A stretch of DNA of 36,090 bases from CAYPIE01 sp964410665 (GCA_964410665.1 CAYPIE010000063.1:1-36090); one strand, 5' to 3'; positions 19,849-28,388 are shown, counted from the stretch's first letter. Translations and numbers: made by a program. Notes: generated by a model not told the origin, from the letters alone.

Positions 19849-20727
19849 TTAATCGTCGTCCGCGACGCCCAGAGCGACCGGATGGAAATTAGCGAGGTCA
19901 TCGCCACCGCCGGGGGTTATGTCGGCGATGTAGGAGCCGCTATCCGGAGTCCAGGTGCCCCCGGGGCCGGGGGACCCATCGGCGCCGGCGGAGATGAGCT
20001 GATACGAATGGGCGTTCACGAGCCGGCCGCCCGCAGCGCCGTCCTGGTAGGCGGTCACGCCAGCAAAGCTTCCAGGGTTCAGGTTGGTTGTCCCGTACTT
20101 ACGGTTGATCGCGGTAAAGTAGATGTACGGACTGCCCCAGGGGTCCACGATGCGAATGCCTGCGGGGAGGTTGACCGGAATATCTCCCTTGAAGCCCTGG
20201 TTGTTCCGATCGAGCATCCGCTCGGGGAACTCAAACGTGGGCGAAGTTCGGGGGGTCGCGTTGGGGTCGAACGGATCGGTCCCCTGGGCAAACCCCAAGA
20301 AGTCATTGCTCGGCCCGATCACTCCGCCCAGCAGAAACAGCAAGGACTGATTATTGTCCAGTTCGGGGTCGCCGCCGCTGGGGTCCAGTTTTGCCATGGC
20401 TGTGCGTAAGTTTACAATACTTGCCATGTTGCTGGTGTCCCATTTTGGGAACAGGCGTTTCAGATACTGATTCGTAGGATCGTTTGGATTGGCGGAAAAC
20501 TCCAGCTGGTTAGGAATATAATCCACCTTAAAGTCGGACTTAAACTTCTGGATGGCGGCTGCCAACTGGGTCATCTCGTTCCGTGCTTCAACGATTTTGC
20601 CGAGCCCCTGAATCTTGGAGACGGCGGTGGCGGTGAGGGCCACCAAAAGGGCGATGATGCCCATGACGATCAACAACTCGACTAAGGTAAAGCCCGTACG
20701 TCGGGCCGAAGTTTGTTTCGGCAGCAT
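19849..20727 (-). CDS. gspG: GspG-like major pseudopilin, large form
   Basis: A 292-residue pseudopilin with leader MLPKQTSARRTG and FTLVELLIVMGIIALLVALT. The start at 20727 is decided by AGGAG nine bases upstream. A longer frame to 20838 would add a non-leader-like, Arg-rich stretch and overlap the GspF gene. After the helix comes IVEARNEMTQLAAAIQKFKSDF. The C-terminal part has IVDPWGSPYIYF and ISAGADGSPGPGG followed by DDLANF, matching the DPWGNPY and calcium-loop motifs of GspG. Classical GspG is about 140 residues, so this one carries an extra middle region. It directly follows gspF in the order known from type II secretion operons and would be the main shaft subunit. Confidence 0.85.
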   Translation of the reverse strand: MLPKQTSARRTGFTLVELLIVMGIIALLVALTATAVSKIQGLGKIVEARNEMTQLAAAIQKFKSDFKVDYIPNQLEFSANPNDPTNQYLKRLFPKWDTSNMASIVNLRTAMAKLDPSGGDPELDNNQSLLFLLGGVIGPSNDFLGFAQGTDPFDPNATPRTSPTFEFPERMLDRNNQGFKGDIPVNLPAGIRIVDPWGSPYIYFTAINRKYGTTNLNPGSFAGVTAYQDGAAGGRLVNAHSYQLISAGADGSPGPGGTWTPDSGSYIADITPGGGDDLANFHPVALGVADDD

Positions 20728-20834
20728 GACTGGAGACTCCTGGGTTTTGAGAACGCCCGCCCCAGACGGGAGCTTTTTGGGGCGGGCGAGTCCGCGTCGT
20801 CGGCGGGCGAGTCTGCGGGCGTCGAAACCAACAA

Positions 20835-22085
20835 TCAATTACTCAGGCCTTCCAACAGCTTAATCAGCGGCAAGAACAGCGAGATCACAATGGCCCCGAT
20901 GATGAAACCGAGGACCACGATCATCAACGGTTCCAGCAAGCTAATCAGACTCTTGACCGCCGTGTCCACTTCTTCATCGTAGAAGTCGGCGATCTTATAG
21001 AGCATGGTGTCCAAGTCGCCAGTCTCCTCGCCGACCTCAATCATGTTGACCACCATGTGGTCGACCAGCCGGGCCTCACGTAAAGGCTGAGCAATCGTAT
21101 CCCCCTCGCGGATTGACTCATAAACTCGCTGGAAGGCCCGCTCAAAGACGGAGTTGTTGGCCGTCTCCTTCACGATGGCCAGGGCCTCAAGGATGGGCAC
21201 GCCGGAGGCGACCAGCGTGCCCAACGTCCGCATGGTTCTGGCCACCACCGTTTTTTTGACCAGTCCACCGACTACGGGTATCCATAAGGTCATCCTGTCC
21301 AAAGCATAGTTCCCGGCTCTACTTAAGCGTATCAACTTGAGCAAGACATAAACGCCCAACGGGAACAGCGGCAGCACCCACCAATACTCGGCAAACCACA
21401 TCGAGGTATCGATGAGCGTTTGCGTTGCCCACGGGAGCTTCATCTTAAATTCGTCGAAGATCTTCTTGAACTTCGGAATGATAGCCACCATGATAAAGGT
21501 CAAGATGCCCACCGCAACCATGATCACCACCGCCGGGTAGACCATGGCGCCGATCACTTTGCGTTTGAGCGACTGAGCCTTTTCCTTAAAGTCGGCCAGA
21601 CGCTGCAGAATGATTTCCAGGGCACCGCCGGCTTCGCCGGCACGGACCATGTTGACATACAAGCGGTCAAAACACTTGGGATGCCGCGACATGGCATCGG
21701 ACAGGGTGCTCCCCGACTCGACATCATCGACGACATCGATCAGGGCATTCTTTAAGACGCTTGGCTTCATCTGTCGTTCCAGAATCTTTAAGCTGCGTAG
21801 CACCGGCAGGCCGGCGTCCTGGAGGGTGGAGAACTGGCGGGTGAAGGTGGTCAGCATCTTGTTGGAGACGCCACCAAGGGTAAAGGTTTTGCGGCTCTTG
21901 CCTTTTTTGCCGCCTTTTTTACCCTTTTTGCCTTTGGTGCCCGGCTGGGCCGCGGTCGTCAACTTGGTGACGAAGTAGCCCATCTGCTTGATTTTCTGTT
22001 GGGCTTCTTCCTCGTTGGCCGCGTCGATGGAGTCCTTGACCTCCTCGCCGCGCGTATCGAGCGCCTCGAACTTAAAGGTTGGCAT
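20835..22085 (-). CDS. gspF: GspF/PilC inner-membrane platform protein
   Basis: A 416-residue T2SF-family membrane protein. It has two T2SF repeats (about 75-200 and 275-405) and three hydrophobic segments, near 172-195, 220-245 and 380-405. Typical text includes FTRQFSTLQDAGLPVLRSLKIL, MVRAGEAGGALEIILQRLADF, TMRTLGTLVASGVPILEAL and MIEVGEETGDLDTMLYKIADFYDEEVD. The protein couples the cytoplasmic ATPase to pseudopilus assembly. Between the N-terminal domain and the first repeat is a strongly basic Lys/Gly linker (51-66: KGKKGKKGGKKGKSRK). The ATG at 22085 has GAGG 8 bases before it. It follows the second GspE/PilB ATPase gene by 14 bp. PilC of type IV pili and GspF of secretion systems cannot be told apart here. 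The GspG-K genes downstream favour GspF. Confidence 0.93.
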   Translation of the reverse strand: MPTFKFEALDTRGEEVKDSIDAANEEEAQQKIKQMGYFVTKLTTAAQPGTKGKKGKKGGKKGKSRKTFTLGGVSNKMLTTFTRQFSTLQDAGLPVLRSLKILERQMKPSVLKNALIDVVDDVESGSTLSDAMSRHPKCFDRLYVNMVRAGEAGGALEIILQRLADFKEKAQSLKRKVIGAMVYPAVVIMVAVGILTFIMVAIIPKFKKIFDEFKMKLPWATQTLIDTSMWFAEYWWVLPLFPLGVYVLLKLIRLSRAGNYALDRMTLWIPVVGGLVKKTVVARTMRTLGTLVASGVPILEALAIVKETANNSVFERAFQRVYESIREGDTIAQPLREARLVDHMVVNMIEVGEETGDLDTMLYKIADFYDEEVDTAVKSLISLLEPLMIVVLGFIIGAIVISLFLPLIKLLEGLSN

Positions 22086-22099
22086 AGGGGAGTCCTCGC

Positions 22100-24004
22100 T
22101 CAGTTCTCGTCTTCCAGAATGGTTTCGCGGACGATTTCATCGACGGTGGTGATGCCTTTTTCCAGGGCGGTCAGGCCGGCCTCGCGCAGGCCACGCACGC
22201 CCTTGTTGCGGACGTGGGCGCGGACCTGGTCGGTGGAGGCGCCGGCGGAGACTAGGTCGCGGACGTCATCGTCCATGAGGATCAACTCATAAAGACCGGT
22301 CCGCCCTTTGAAGCCAAGGTTGCCGCACTTGTTACAGCCTTCGCCATAGTAGAAGTTTTTGCCGTGCCAGTCCTCGGGCTTGAGGTTGAGCTCGATGAAC
22401 TGCTCGCGAGTCGGCTCGTATTCCGCGCGGCAGTGGGTGCAGATCTTGCGGACCAGCCGCTGGGCGAGGATGCCCTCGACGGTGGCGGTGATCAGGAACG
22501 GCTCGACGCCCATGTCACGCAGTCGGGTGATGGTGCTGGCCGCATCGTTGGTGTGCAGGGTGCTAAACACCATGTGGCCGGTCAGTGAGGCCTGGATGGC
22601 GATCTGGGCGGTCTCCAGGTCGCGGATCTCGCCGACCAGGATGACGTCCGGGTCTTGCCGCAGGATGGCACGCAGGGCCGAGGCGAAGGTCAGGTCGATT
22701 TCGTGGTTGATCGGGCACTGCACGATGCCGTCGATCTCATACTCGACCGGATCCTCGGTGGTGATGATCTTCTCGGTGATCTCGTTGAGCTCGTTGAGGG
22801 CCGAGTAGAGCGTGGTGGTCTTACCGGCTCCGGTCGGTCCAGTCACCAGGGTGATGCCGTTGGGCTTGCGGATGAGCTTGCGGAAGTTGGACAGCATCTG
22901 CGGCTCCATGCCGATCCGCTCCAGGTCCAGGCTAACCACCGAGCGGTCAAGCACCCGGATGACCACGCTCTCACCGAACATGGTCGGCAACACGCTGACG
23001 CGCAAGTCTACTGCGTTGGCCCCCAGGTTGAGCTCGATGCGGCCGTCCTGAGGCAAGCGACGCTCGGCAATATCTAGGTTGGCCATCACCTTGATACGGG
23101 AAGAAATGGCCGCGGCCAGGTGACGCGGCGGCGGCACCATCTCCATGAGCACGCCATCGCAGCGGTAGCGCATCTTGTATTCATCTTCGAAGGGCTCGAA
23201 GTGGATGTCCGAGGCGTGGTCGCGGATGGCCATCAACAGGACCATGTTGATCAGTTTGCGGACCGGGGCCGCCTCGGCCATTTCTTCGAGGCTTTGCAGG
23301 TCGATCGAGTTCTCGCGGTGGGAACTTTTGCCGATCGAGGAGTCCGCTTCGAGGAGCTTGATCACATCCATGATCGACTCCTGCTTGCCTTCGTAGGCCT
23401 CGATGATGGCTTCTTCGATGACTTTGGCCGGAGCCAGGACCGGCTGGACATTTTGAATGCCCAAGAAGTTGCGAATATCGTCCAGGGCCTGCATGTTCTC
23501 GGGGTCGGCCATGGCGATGGTCAAGATGTCCGCCTCGAAGGAGAGTGGCAGAATCTTATAAAGTTCGGCCATCTGCTGCTGCACCCGCGACAGGGCGTCC
23601 GGGGAGGGCTTGTTTTCCTCGAGGTTGGCAATGCGCAGACCATACTGCTCGGCCTGGGCTTGGAGCAACTGATCCTCATTGATCAGGCCCCGCTCGAGCA
23701 CAATCTGCTCAAGGGTGCTATCGCGTGAGCTGGCCTCGCCGAGCAGTTCCTCGACTTGATAGTCTTCCAAGTAACCAAGGTCGACAAGGACCTGATCAAG
23801 CCGTCGCTTGCCGCTGTCGGTGGACCAGGAGCGGTCCTGACTGGCTTTCTTGACGGTCTTGCGTTTGGCGGTGCTTGCCCCACGGCTGCCATTAGCACCA
23901 TTAGCACCATTAGCACTGTTCGCACCATTGGTATCGGCTTTGGGCTTACTGGTCCCGGGGGTCTTCCGAGCCGGGTTTGGATTGTTCGGCGTTGGATTCG
24001 CCAT
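22100..24004 (-). CDS. gspE: GspE/PilB-family assembly ATPase (second copy, upstream of gspF)
   Basis: A 634-residue secretion/assembly ATPase. The start at 24004 (MANPTPNNPNPARK) is preferred. The frame extends to 24241, but that stretch is leader-like DNA with an inverted repeat. Residues 1-60 are an Asn/Ala/Gly/Lys-rich low-complexity tail with NGA repeats. An MshE/GspE N-terminal domain follows (RLDQVLVDLGYLEDYQVEEL and LPLSFEADILTIAMADP). The ATPase core holds Walker A GPTGAGKTTTLYSA, DPVEYEI, and the Walker B region ILVGEIRDLETAQIA. Two CxxC pairs (CTHCRAEYEP and CNKCGNLGF) form the zinc site of the family. It powers pseudopilus or pilus assembly at the inner membrane. It lies 14 bp before gspF. 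Confidence 0.93.
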   Translation of the reverse strand: MANPTPNNPNPARKTPGTSKPKADTNGANSANGANGANGSRGASTAKRKTVKKASQDRSWSTDSGKRRLDQVLVDLGYLEDYQVEELLGEASSRDSTLEQIVLERGLINEDQLLQAQAEQYGLRIANLEENKPSPDALSRVQQQMAELYKILPLSFEADILTIAMADPENMQALDDIRNFLGIQNVQPVLAPAKVIEEAIIEAYEGKQESIMDVIKLLEADSSIGKSSHRENSIDLQSLEEMAEAAPVRKLINMVLLMAIRDHASDIHFEPFEDEYKMRYRCDGVLMEMVPPPRHLAAAISSRIKVMANLDIAERRLPQDGRIELNLGANAVDLRVSVLPTMFGESVVIRVLDRSVVSLDLERIGMEPQMLSNFRKLIRKPNGITLVTGPTGAGKTTTLYSALNELNEITEKIITTEDPVEYEIDGIVQCPINHEIDLTFASALRAILRQDPDVILVGEIRDLETAQIAIQASLTGHMVFSTLHTNDAASTITRLRDMGVEPFLITATVEGILAQRLVRKICTHCRAEYEPTREQFIELNLKPEDWHGKNFYYGEGCNKCGNLGFKGRTGLYELILMDDDVRDLVSAGASTDQVRAHVRNKGVRGLREAGLTALEKGITTVDEIVRETILEDEN

Positions 24005-24081
24005 GATGATACTACCCCACTGAACGAGTATATGCTTGTAAGAGTGATCGATGGGGGGACGATGCCGCGCCCCATCGCGAA

Positions 24082-24126
24082 ACTCCAGACCGCGCGACCA
24101 AGCGAATTGGCTGCACGGTCTGGAGT
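24082..24126. promoter_or_regulatory. Inverted repeat in the leader of the second GspE/PilB gene
   Basis: ACTCCAGACCG (24082-24092) and CGGTCTGGAGT (24116-24126) are perfect 11-base reverse complements with a 23-base spacing. The site lies in the 252-bp space between pilT and the ATPase gene starting at 24004, on the promoter/leader side of the latter. It could be an operator, an attenuator-like hairpin, or a weak terminator for pilT. No T tract follows on the minus strand. Confidence 0.55.
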
Positions 24127-24256
24127 CATCTTGAGGACCAAGAGATGATGGTGGAGACCCAACCTGGCAAGTTTGGCTCAGGAAGAAGTACCCACTGGAG
24201 AACGCAGGATCGCGGGGCGGAGCGGGCTTGCCATCGAGCAAGTCCCACGACGCCGA

Positions 24257-25423
24257 TCAATCCTCATCCTCATCATCATAATCCTCATCGTCATCGAAAT
24301 CTTCATCCTCGTCGTCATCGTCATCATCGAGTCCTTCCATGAGGAGCTTCTCAGCCTTGGCAATCTTCTCGGCCAGCGACTGGGGCTTACTGGAGCGGAC
24401 GAGCACCTCTTCTTTCTCGACCAAGCCATCTTTCCATAATTTGAACAGGCTATCATCGAGGAGGAACATCCCGTGTCGGCGTCCGGTCTGGATGCTCGAA
24501 TCGATCCGATAGACCTTGTTCTCGCGGATGAGGTTTTGGATGGCGGCGGTGACCACCATCATCTCATAGGCCGCCACCAGTCCGGTTGGTTTTTTCGGCA
24601 TCAGCGATTGGGACAAGACGCCAATGAGCGCAGTCGACAGCTGGGTGCGCACCTGATCCTGCTGATCCTTGGGGAAGACGTCGATGATCCGGTTGATCGT
24701 ACTGGCTGCCCCGGAGGTGTGCAGGGTGCCAAAGACGATGTGGCCGGTTTCGGCGGCCTCAATGGCGGCGTGGATGGTGGCCAAGTCACGCATTTCCCCG
24801 ACCAGGATGATATCGGGGTCCATCCGCAAGGCGCGACGAATGCCTTCTTTAAAGTCTGGCACATCGACGCCGATTTCGCGTTGGTTGACCGTGGACTTCT
24901 TATGGGAGTGGAAGTACTCGATCGGGTCCTCAAGGGTGATGATATGGCGGTCGTAGTTCTCGTTGAGCCAGTTGATCATCGAGGCGAGTGAGGTGGTTTT
25001 GCCGGAGCCGGTCGGTCCGGTGACCAAGAGCAGGCCGCGTGGTCGCACGATGAGCGAGCGGACCGCCTCGGGCATGCCCAGCTGTTCGAACGAGAGGAAC
25101 TGGCTGGGGATGCGGCGGAGGACCATGCCAATGGAGCCGCGTTGTTTAAACACGGCCACGCGGAAGCGGTAGCCGTCAATAAATTCAATGGCGAAGTCGG
25201 AACCGCCTTTTTCTTGGAGTTCCTGCTGGCAGCGATCGGGGGTGATAGCCTTCATCAGCCCGGTGGTGTCGTCATTGTCGAGCACCTTGGTTTCGAGCCG
25301 CTTCATGCGGCCATGGTGGCGAATCACTGGCGGTTGACCGACGGTGACATGCAGGTCGCTGGCCTTGAGTTCGATGACCGTGCGCAGCAGTCGGTCAATT
25401 AAGACATTCCCATTGGAAGCCAC
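24257..25423 (-). CDS. pilT: PilT-type retraction ATPase with acidic C-terminal tail
   Basis: A 388-residue twitching-motility ATPase that depolymerises type IV pili. Family marks are LKASDLHVTVGQPPVIR near the N-terminus, Walker A GPTGSGKTTSLASM, the Asp box TLEDPIEYFHSHKKS, the Walker B region IILVGEMRDLATIHAA, and AIQNLIRENK, the AIRNLIRE-like motif specific to PilT. The start is a GTG at 25423 with GAGGG 8 bases upstream. Oddity: after KLLMEGL the protein ends in 23 residues of which 21 are Asp or Glu (one Phe, one Tyr), encoded by an ATC/GTC-rich trinucleotide stretch on the plus strand. It lies downstream of a terminator that separates it from the first ATPase gene and upstream of the second ATPase gene by 252 bp. 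Confidence 0.95.
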   Translation of the reverse strand: MASNGNVLIDRLLRTVIELKASDLHVTVGQPPVIRHHGRMKRLETKVLDNDDTTGLMKAITPDRCQQELQEKGGSDFAIEFIDGYRFRVAVFKQRGSIGMVLRRIPSQFLSFEQLGMPEAVRSLIVRPRGLLLVTGPTGSGKTTSLASMINWLNENYDRHIITLEDPIEYFHSHKKSTVNQREIGVDVPDFKEGIRRALRMDPDIILVGEMRDLATIHAAIEAAETGHIVFGTLHTSGAASTINRIIDVFPKDQQDQVRTQLSTALIGVLSQSLMPKKPTGLVAAYEMMVVTAAIQNLIRENKVYRIDSSIQTGRRHGMFLLDDSLFKLWKDGLVEKEEVLVRSSKPQSLAEKIAKAEKLLMEGLDDDDDDEDEDFDDDEDYDDEDED

Positions 25424-25560
25424 GGATGCAACCCTCGAAGAATCGCGATCGTGATGTCGCGCGGCAGAACATCACGTCTCGGGCGCTGGTGTTTCGTCGG
25501 GCGGGATATGTGTTTCGTTCGCCCTTCGACCGCATTATGGCGCCCCTCGCAGGCCTACCC
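25424..25560. other. Promoter/leader region of pilT
   Basis: A 137-bp stretch between the terminator and the pilT GTG. It holds an 8-bp inverted repeat, CGTGATGT (25450-25457) and ACATCACG (25469-25476), with an 11-base loop, about 27 bp upstream of the pilT start. This could be an operator or a leader hairpin. No clear promoter boxes are recognised. Confidence 0.4.
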
Positions 25561-25589
25561 AAAAAAATTCCGCCGTCCCCGCGGACGAC
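25561..25589 (-). terminator. Intrinsic terminator after the first GspE/PilB gene
   Basis: On the minus strand a 7-bp stem (GTCGTCC / GGACGGC, one G-T pair; plus-strand positions 25583-25589 and 25572-25578) with a 4-base loop is followed by GGAA and seven T (25561-25567). It lies about 36 bp after the stop codon at 25625. This is a textbook Rho-independent terminator. It separates the first ATPase gene from pilT, which must then have its own promoter in 25424-25560. Confidence 0.8.
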
Positions 25590-25624
25590 AGTTCCCGATG
25601 CCAATGCGTGCGACGCGTGACGCG

Positions 25625-27337
25625 TCATTCGGTCCCAATCCCCACCTCGGCATGGCAGGTGCTGAGCACCTCATCCAGGGTGGTCAAGCCGCGCAAGGCC
25701 TTGGCAATGCCATCATCCAGCAGCGTGCGCATCCCGGTCTTGCGTGCCTCACGACGGAGCACCTGGGCGGGTTCTCGGGCGAAGGTCATTTCGCGGATAC
25801 GCGAGTTCATGCGCATGAGCTCAAAAATACCCTTGCGGCCCCGGTAGCCCGAGTGTCGGCAATGGGAACAACCGGTGCCGCGCATAAAGCTGGCGTGGGC
25901 CAACTGTTCCTGGGTGATGCCGGCCGATTTGATTTCCCCCATGGGCGGTTCGGTGGGGGCTTTGCATTTGGGGCAGTTCACCCGGACCAGACGCTGGGCC
26001 ATGATGGCGATCACCGATGAAGCGATCAGGAAGGGGGGGACCCCGATGTCTCCAAGACGTGTCACAGCGCTAGGCGCGTCATTGGTGTGTAGTGTGCTGA
26101 AAACCAAGTGTCCCGTCAAGGATGCCTGCACAGCGATTTCCGCCGTTTCTTTATCGCGGATTTCGCCGACCAGGATGATGTTGGGGGCTTGCCGCAACAT
26201 CGCGCGAATGATCCGGGCAAAGTTGAGCCCGATGGAGTGCTTGACCTCGACCTGGTTGATCCCGGGCAGATAGTACTCGACCGGATCCTCGGCGGTAATG
26301 ATCTTGCGGTCGGGTCGGTTCAACTCGTTGAGCGCGGCATACAACGTGGTCGTCTTGCCCGAGCCGGTCGGACCGGTGACCAGGAAAATACCGTTTGGAC
26401 GCTTAATAATTGATTGGAATTTTGAGTAATCTTCCTCGCTAAAGCCGAGGTCGCGAATGTTCACTTGAATGCTACCACGATCCAAAATCCGCATCACGCA
26501 GGACTGGCCATGGACGGTTGGTAAAATGCTTACCCGGAGATCAAAGTGCTTGCCCTGCACTGACATCTTGATCCGACCGTCTTGCGGTCGACGCTTCTCG
26601 GAAATATCGATAGAGCCCATAATCTTCAAACGAGACAACAGCGGTGCAAGCAAACGCCGCGGCACCGCATCGCGCTCGCTCAGCACCCCGTCGATGCGGT
26701 ATCGGATGCGGACACGATCTTCAAACGGTTCGATATGGATGTCGGAGGCGCGGAGGTTGATGGCTTCGGAGATGATCAAGTTGACCAGTTTGACCACCGG
26801 GGCATCGCTATCATCGGCTGCCGCATGGTCCATGATGGCGTCGGTGATGGTGTTATCGATGGCAGTATCGGTGAATTCCGATAGCATCGAGTCGACCGAT
26901 TCGGTCTCGGTCTGGCCATAGTTGCGGTTGATCCCTTCGCGAATCTGCTCATCATCGGCGAGGACCGGCTGAATGTCCTTGTTGAGAATGAACTGAAGTT
27001 TCTCGATCCTTTCGTAATTTGAGGGATCGCTGGTGAGAACCTTGAGGACATTGCCTTCCAGGGCCAAGGGCAGCACAATGTTTTCCCGGGCCACCGACTC
27101 GGGCACCAGTTCGACGACCGCTTTGGGGATCTCAATCTCCTCGAGATTGACAAACGGCAGGTTGTGAAACTCGGCGATGGCGGCCATCACCTCGGCGTTG
27201 GAGGCGTAGTTGAGCTTCACCAGGGCGTCCTGCAGTCGAACCCCTGATTGAGCCGCCAGCCCACGGGCCTCTTCGATTTGATCCGCGGAAAGGGTGCCAT
27301 TGCGCACCAGGATCTCGGTAAAATCGCCTTGCGCCAT
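25625..27337 (-). CDS. GspE/PilB-family assembly ATPase (first copy)
   Basis: A 570-residue ATPase of the GspE/PilB family. The start at 27337 (MAQGDFTEILVRNG) is decided by CGGAG nine bases upstream. The longer frame to 27508 runs through the divergent promoter region. Domains: MshE-type N-terminal domain (NGTLSADQIEEARGLAAQSG and IVLPLALEGNVLKVLTSDPSN), then the core with ASDIHIEPFEDRVRIRYRIDG, Walker A GPTGSGKTTTLYAA, AEDPVEYYLPG, and the Walker B region IILVGEIRDKETAEIA. The zinc site is CPKCKAPTEPP and CSHCRHSGYRGRKG. It is complete and differs from the second copy at 22100-24004, especially at the N-terminus. It is its own transcript unit, ended by a terminator, and is divergent from the DUF1080 gene. 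PilB or GspE identity is not resolved. Confidence 0.92.
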   Translation of the reverse strand: MAQGDFTEILVRNGTLSADQIEEARGLAAQSGVRLQDALVKLNYASNAEVMAAIAEFHNLPFVNLEEIEIPKAVVELVPESVARENIVLPLALEGNVLKVLTSDPSNYERIEKLQFILNKDIQPVLADDEQIREGINRNYGQTETESVDSMLSEFTDTAIDNTITDAIMDHAAADDSDAPVVKLVNLIISEAINLRASDIHIEPFEDRVRIRYRIDGVLSERDAVPRRLLAPLLSRLKIMGSIDISEKRRPQDGRIKMSVQGKHFDLRVSILPTVHGQSCVMRILDRGSIQVNIRDLGFSEEDYSKFQSIIKRPNGIFLVTGPTGSGKTTTLYAALNELNRPDRKIITAEDPVEYYLPGINQVEVKHSIGLNFARIIRAMLRQAPNIILVGEIRDKETAEIAVQASLTGHLVFSTLHTNDAPSAVTRLGDIGVPPFLIASSVIAIMAQRLVRVNCPKCKAPTEPPMGEIKSAGITQEQLAHASFMRGTGCSHCRHSGYRGRKGIFELMRMNSRIREMTFAREPAQVLRREARKTGMRTLLDDGIAKALRGLTTLDEVLSTCHAEVGIGTE

Positions 27338-27723
27338 GCGAACAATCTCCGAACTGGAAATGAACCATCTTGGAACAACGTCCGAGCCGCGTGATGGGAG
27401 TGGGAACGCACGGTCGAACGGGATGTCGGCCCGAGCGAAGAGCCATGGACTGCAAGCAAGATCGGTGACGACCTTGAATTGGATTGATCCAGATGTGTAT
27501 TTTCTCACGGCCAGGAAACGATTGGCAAGGGAAAAGACGCGGCCAAACCGCGTAATTACCCGGAGCAGCCTCGGTTTCGCCCCAAACCGACGGTTGGGTC
27601 GCTGAGCTCACCCGCACGAACCGGCTTCTCTCGCCAACCGGGCGTCCGCGCGATACATCTGGCAGAGATAGAGCAGGCTTCAGGTGACTGGACCCACCGT
27701 GCTTTCTTCTTGAGGAGACCGTC
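27338..27723. other. Divergent promoter region, ATPase gene / DUF1080 gene
   Basis: A 386-bp region between two divergent genes, with no credible gene of its own. A hairpin, TCGGTTT (27571-27577) and AAACCGA (27584-27590) with a 6-base loop, lies in the middle and is the best operator candidate. GAGGAG six bases before the ATG at 27724 is the ribosome binding site of the plus-strand gene. Promoter boxes cannot be called with confidence. Confidence 0.45.
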
Positions 27724-28362
27724 ATGCGAACGATCTTGGTGAGTGGACTCTGGCTGGGGCTGACCGCTTCTCTGGCTGCCCAGGACTGGCAACCATTGTT
27801 CAACGGCAAAGACTTGACCGGCTGGATGAATGCCGCTGGCCAGGCACCCAACTCGGGCTGGCAGGTCCAAGATGGCGTCTTGGTGCGAACCAAAGCAGCA
27901 GGAGACATCTGGACGCAAAAGCGTTATGCCGATTTTATCCTGGAACTGGAATTCCAAACGACCGGCAACAGCGGCATCTTTATCCGTACCGACAACCCAC
28001 GCGATAATGTCCAGACCGGAATTGAGATTCAGGTCGATACGCCCCGTGGCAAGCCTACGGTCCATAGTGTTGGCGCTGTCTATGACTGCGTGGCCCCACG
28101 GAAGATTGTCGCGCGGCCAAATGCCTGGAATAAGGTCGTGATTCTGGCCAAGGACCAACAGCTACAGGTGACCATGAATGGTGAAGCGATTGTTGACATG
28201 GACCTCAATCGCTGGACCGAGGCGAATCGAAATCCCGATGGCAGCAAGAACAAGTTCCGTACGCCTTTGAAGGACTTCAAGCGTGAGGGGCACATTGGCT
28301 TCCAGGATCATGGTGCCAAGGTGATGTATCGCAACGTCCGTATGAAAATGCTGAAAGACTAA
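27724..28362 (+). CDS. Exported DUF1080 (3-keto-disaccharide hydrolase domain) protein
   Basis: A 212-residue secreted protein. The signal peptide MRTILVSGLWLGLTASLAAQ ends with a fitting cleavage site. The mature part begins WQPLFNGKDLTGWMNA, the hallmark opening of DUF1080. It continues with YADFILELEFQTTGNSGIFIRT and VGAVYDCVAPRKIV, ending GHIGFQDHGAKVMYRNVRMKML. This single-domain, concanavalin-like fold is abundant in planctomycetes. Members of the family have been linked to hydrolysis of 3-keto-glycosides, though most are uncharacterised. The ATG is preceded by GAGGAG at six bases. Two hairpins lie downstream, so it is probably monocistronic. Substrate is unknown. Confidence 0.93.
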   Translation: MRTILVSGLWLGLTASLAAQDWQPLFNGKDLTGWMNAAGQAPNSGWQVQDGVLVRTKAAGDIWTQKRYADFILELEFQTTGNSGIFIRTDNPRDNVQTGIEIQVDTPRGKPTVHSVGAVYDCVAPRKIVARPNAWNKVVILAKDQQLQVTMNGEAIVDMDLNRWTEANRNPDGSKNKFRTPLKDFKREGHIGFQDHGAKVMYRNVRMKMLKD

Positions 28363-28388
28363 GACAAATTACAGAAGTGGAAGAAGCA

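Noticed and set aside
20728..20838. N-terminal extension of the large GspG-like protein
   Set aside because: It would overlap the GspF stop and precede a perfectly placed AGGAG and prepilin leader; the start at 20727 is better.
24005..24241. N-terminal extension of the second GspE/PilB ATPase
   Set aside because: The stretch contains an 11-bp inverted repeat and no family similarity; it is treated as leader DNA.
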